Position numbers and translations under genes: made by a program
The notes under the pieces: model-generated
Databases searched by the model: none
Told to the model about the DNA's origin: nothing
The model's input: only the letters and a program-made list of their open reading frames with translations
Part shown: piece after piece, positions 6,172 through 6,781 of the stretch
Numbering within the stretch: position 1 is the first letter of the stretch
How the letters are laid out: each line of letters starts with the position of its first letter
Origin: Clostridiales bacterium
GTDB taxonomy: Bacteria > Bacillota_A > Clostridia > Oscillospirales > Oscillospiraceae
DNA length: 6,781 nucleotides
NCBI GenBank assembly: GCA_022777455.1
Contig: JALFGI010000022.1
Location: 1-6,781, forward strand
Direction of reading: 5' to 3'

Positions 6172-6642
6172 TTATTTGCCTTTGGCTACCGGCTCACCCG
6201 TAAACGGGTCGTTGAATTCCTTGAGGCACATCTGGTCACTTGCGATGTCCTCCTGAAGCTGGTTGCGTACATATTCTTTTATCGTCTTTTCGTTACGCCC
6301 TACTGTATCTACATAGTACCCCCTGCACCAGAAGTGACGGTTTCCATACTTGTACTTTAGATTTGCGTGTCGGTCGAATATCATTAAGCTGCTTTTTCCT
6401 TTGAGATATCCTACGATTTCTGACACGCTGTACTTAGGCGGAATCTCTACGTATAGATGAATATGATCCGGAAGGGCTGCCGCTTCTATAATCGTTATTC
6501 CCTTTCGGGCACATAGCGTTCTGATAATCTGACCGATATCCGCTGAAATCTGCCTGTAGATGATCTGCCTGCGGTATTTGGGTGTGAAAACGATATGATA
6601 TTTGCAATTCCACTTTGTGTGTGCTAAACTATTGTTGTCCAT
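6172..6642 (-). CDS. tnpA: IS200-type HUH/Y1 transposase TnpA
   Basis: TnpA cuts and rejoins single-stranded DNA at the element's ends, forming a covalent tyrosine-DNA link. The 156-residue protein has the usual IS200 length. It opens with HTKWNCKYHIVFTPKYRRQI. The metal-binding HUH motif is DHIHL (residues 59-63; histidines 60 and 62), and YLKGKSS-x-x-IFDRH lies at about 79-92. The catalytic tyrosine should be the first of the pair in WCRGYYVDTVG, residue 109, followed by the C-terminal helix with EYVRNQLQED. The start at 6642 is preferred because GGAGG lies eight bases upstream; a further in-frame start at 6657 would lie upstream of that site and add five residues. No frameshift or missing catalytic residue is seen, so it appears functional. 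Translation is probably kept low by the hairpin covering this ribosome binding site. Confidence 0.94.
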   Translation of the reverse strand: MDNNSLAHTKWNCKYHIVFTPKYRRQIIYRQISADIGQIIRTLCARKGITIIEAAALPDHIHLYVEIPPKYSVSEIVGYLKGKSSLMIFDRHANLKYKYGNRHFWCRGYYVDTVGRNEKTIKEYVRNQLQEDIASDQMCLKEFNDPFTGEPVAKGK

Positions 6643-6648
6643 TTGGAT

Positions 6649-6711
6649 AACCTCCATTGATTTTGTTTTGTAGCGGTTGGCGAACCTGCTACTACTCTAT
6701 CACTGGAGGTT
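6649..6711 (-). promoter_or_regulatory. Leader structure that hides the tnpA ribosome binding site
   Basis: AACCTCCA (6649-6656) is perfectly complementary to TGGAGGTT (6704-6711). In tnpA mRNA this would lock the GGAGG site in an 8-base stem. Nested inside is a second stem (6670-6678 with 6683-6692, one bulged base, 4-base loop). Sequestration of the start region by a leader hairpin is known for IS200 of enterobacteria and serves to hold transposition down; here it is read directly from the complementarity. Confidence 0.65.
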
Positions 6712-6747
6712 TTTCTTTTCTACGCATAAGTAGAACTTTTTCCGGCG

Positions 6748-6764
6748 CACCCGCATAGCGGGTG
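6748..6764. repeat. IS200 left-end hairpin
   Basis: CACCCGC (6748-6754) and GCGGGTG (6758-6764) form a 7-base stem with an ATA loop close to the outer end of the element. It matches the right-end hairpin in general form but not in sequence. Further inward, TTCTAC/GTAGAA (6718-6723 with 6730-6735) makes a smaller stem. Confidence 0.65.
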
Positions 6765-6781
6765 GTAGTCTTTCTACGAAT

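Larger units (their letters stand above)
6036..6781 (-). mobile_element. IS200-type insertion sequence (tnpA only), right part open at window edge
   Basis: The element contains a single HUH/Y1 transposase gene on the minus strand, with hairpins at both ends and no terminal inverted repeats or tnpB, as expected for the IS200 group of IS200/IS605. In transposase orientation the left end is at high coordinates (hairpin 6748-6764) and the right end at low coordinates (hairpin 6043-6070). Both limits are approximate: the right end should lie a few bases beyond 6043, and the left-end cleavage site may be at or just past 6781. It sits some 40 bases downstream of the LysR stop and does not interrupt a recognised gene. 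Confidence 0.8.

Overview
The window looks like chromosomal DNA from an anaerobic, probably gut-associated member of the Firmicutes (Clostridia). The base composition is moderately GC-rich and genes have AGGAG/GGAGG-type ribosome binding sites. The gene content fits too: a GH120-type beta-xylosidase, a DinF/NorM-like MATE exporter, a LysR regulator with an 'NNQPNVTRTI' recognition helix, and a solo IS200 element. This placement is an inference from style and content; there is no rRNA or other marker.

Layout, left to right. Positions 1-290 hold what appears to be the first ~21 codons of a second MATE gene (start at 258, minus strand), which then loses similarity; nothing convincing follows to the left edge. 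A hairpin at 294-326 closes the next unit. Positions 335-3115 (minus strand) form a two-gene sugar-use unit: an MFS permease followed 52 bases later by an intact GH120 beta-xylosidase. The permease is broken, with a one-base frameshift near 2685 and only about half the normal number of membrane segments. Positions 3143-3268 carry three hairpins, two of them good minus-strand terminators. Positions 3362-4981 (minus) form an intact operon of an 87-residue three-helix membrane protein and a full-length MATE exporter. A LysR-type regulator (5100-5993, plus) is transcribed divergently from it. The ~118-base gap between them holds two near-consensus promoters whose -10 boxes share one 8-base palindrome, next to a 28-base dyad that is a good operator candidate. 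From about 6036 to the right edge lies an IS200-type element with its tnpA on the minus strand, end hairpins on both sides and a visible hairpin that would hide the tnpA ribosome binding site.

How it fits together. The LysR protein most likely controls itself and the small-membrane-protein/MATE operon in response to an unknown ligand. The GH120 enzyme has no signal peptide, so it would act in the cytoplasm on short xylo-oligosaccharides brought in by a transporter. Its adjacent transporter gene is decayed, so the hydrolase either depends on another importer or is on its way to loss. I found no clearly new biological system. The most interesting points are the overlapping divergent promoters with their dyad, the layered RNA structure of the IS200 element (including an 11-base complementarity between the two untranslated ends of tnpA), and the extra residues between the predicted catalytic pair of the GH120 enzyme.
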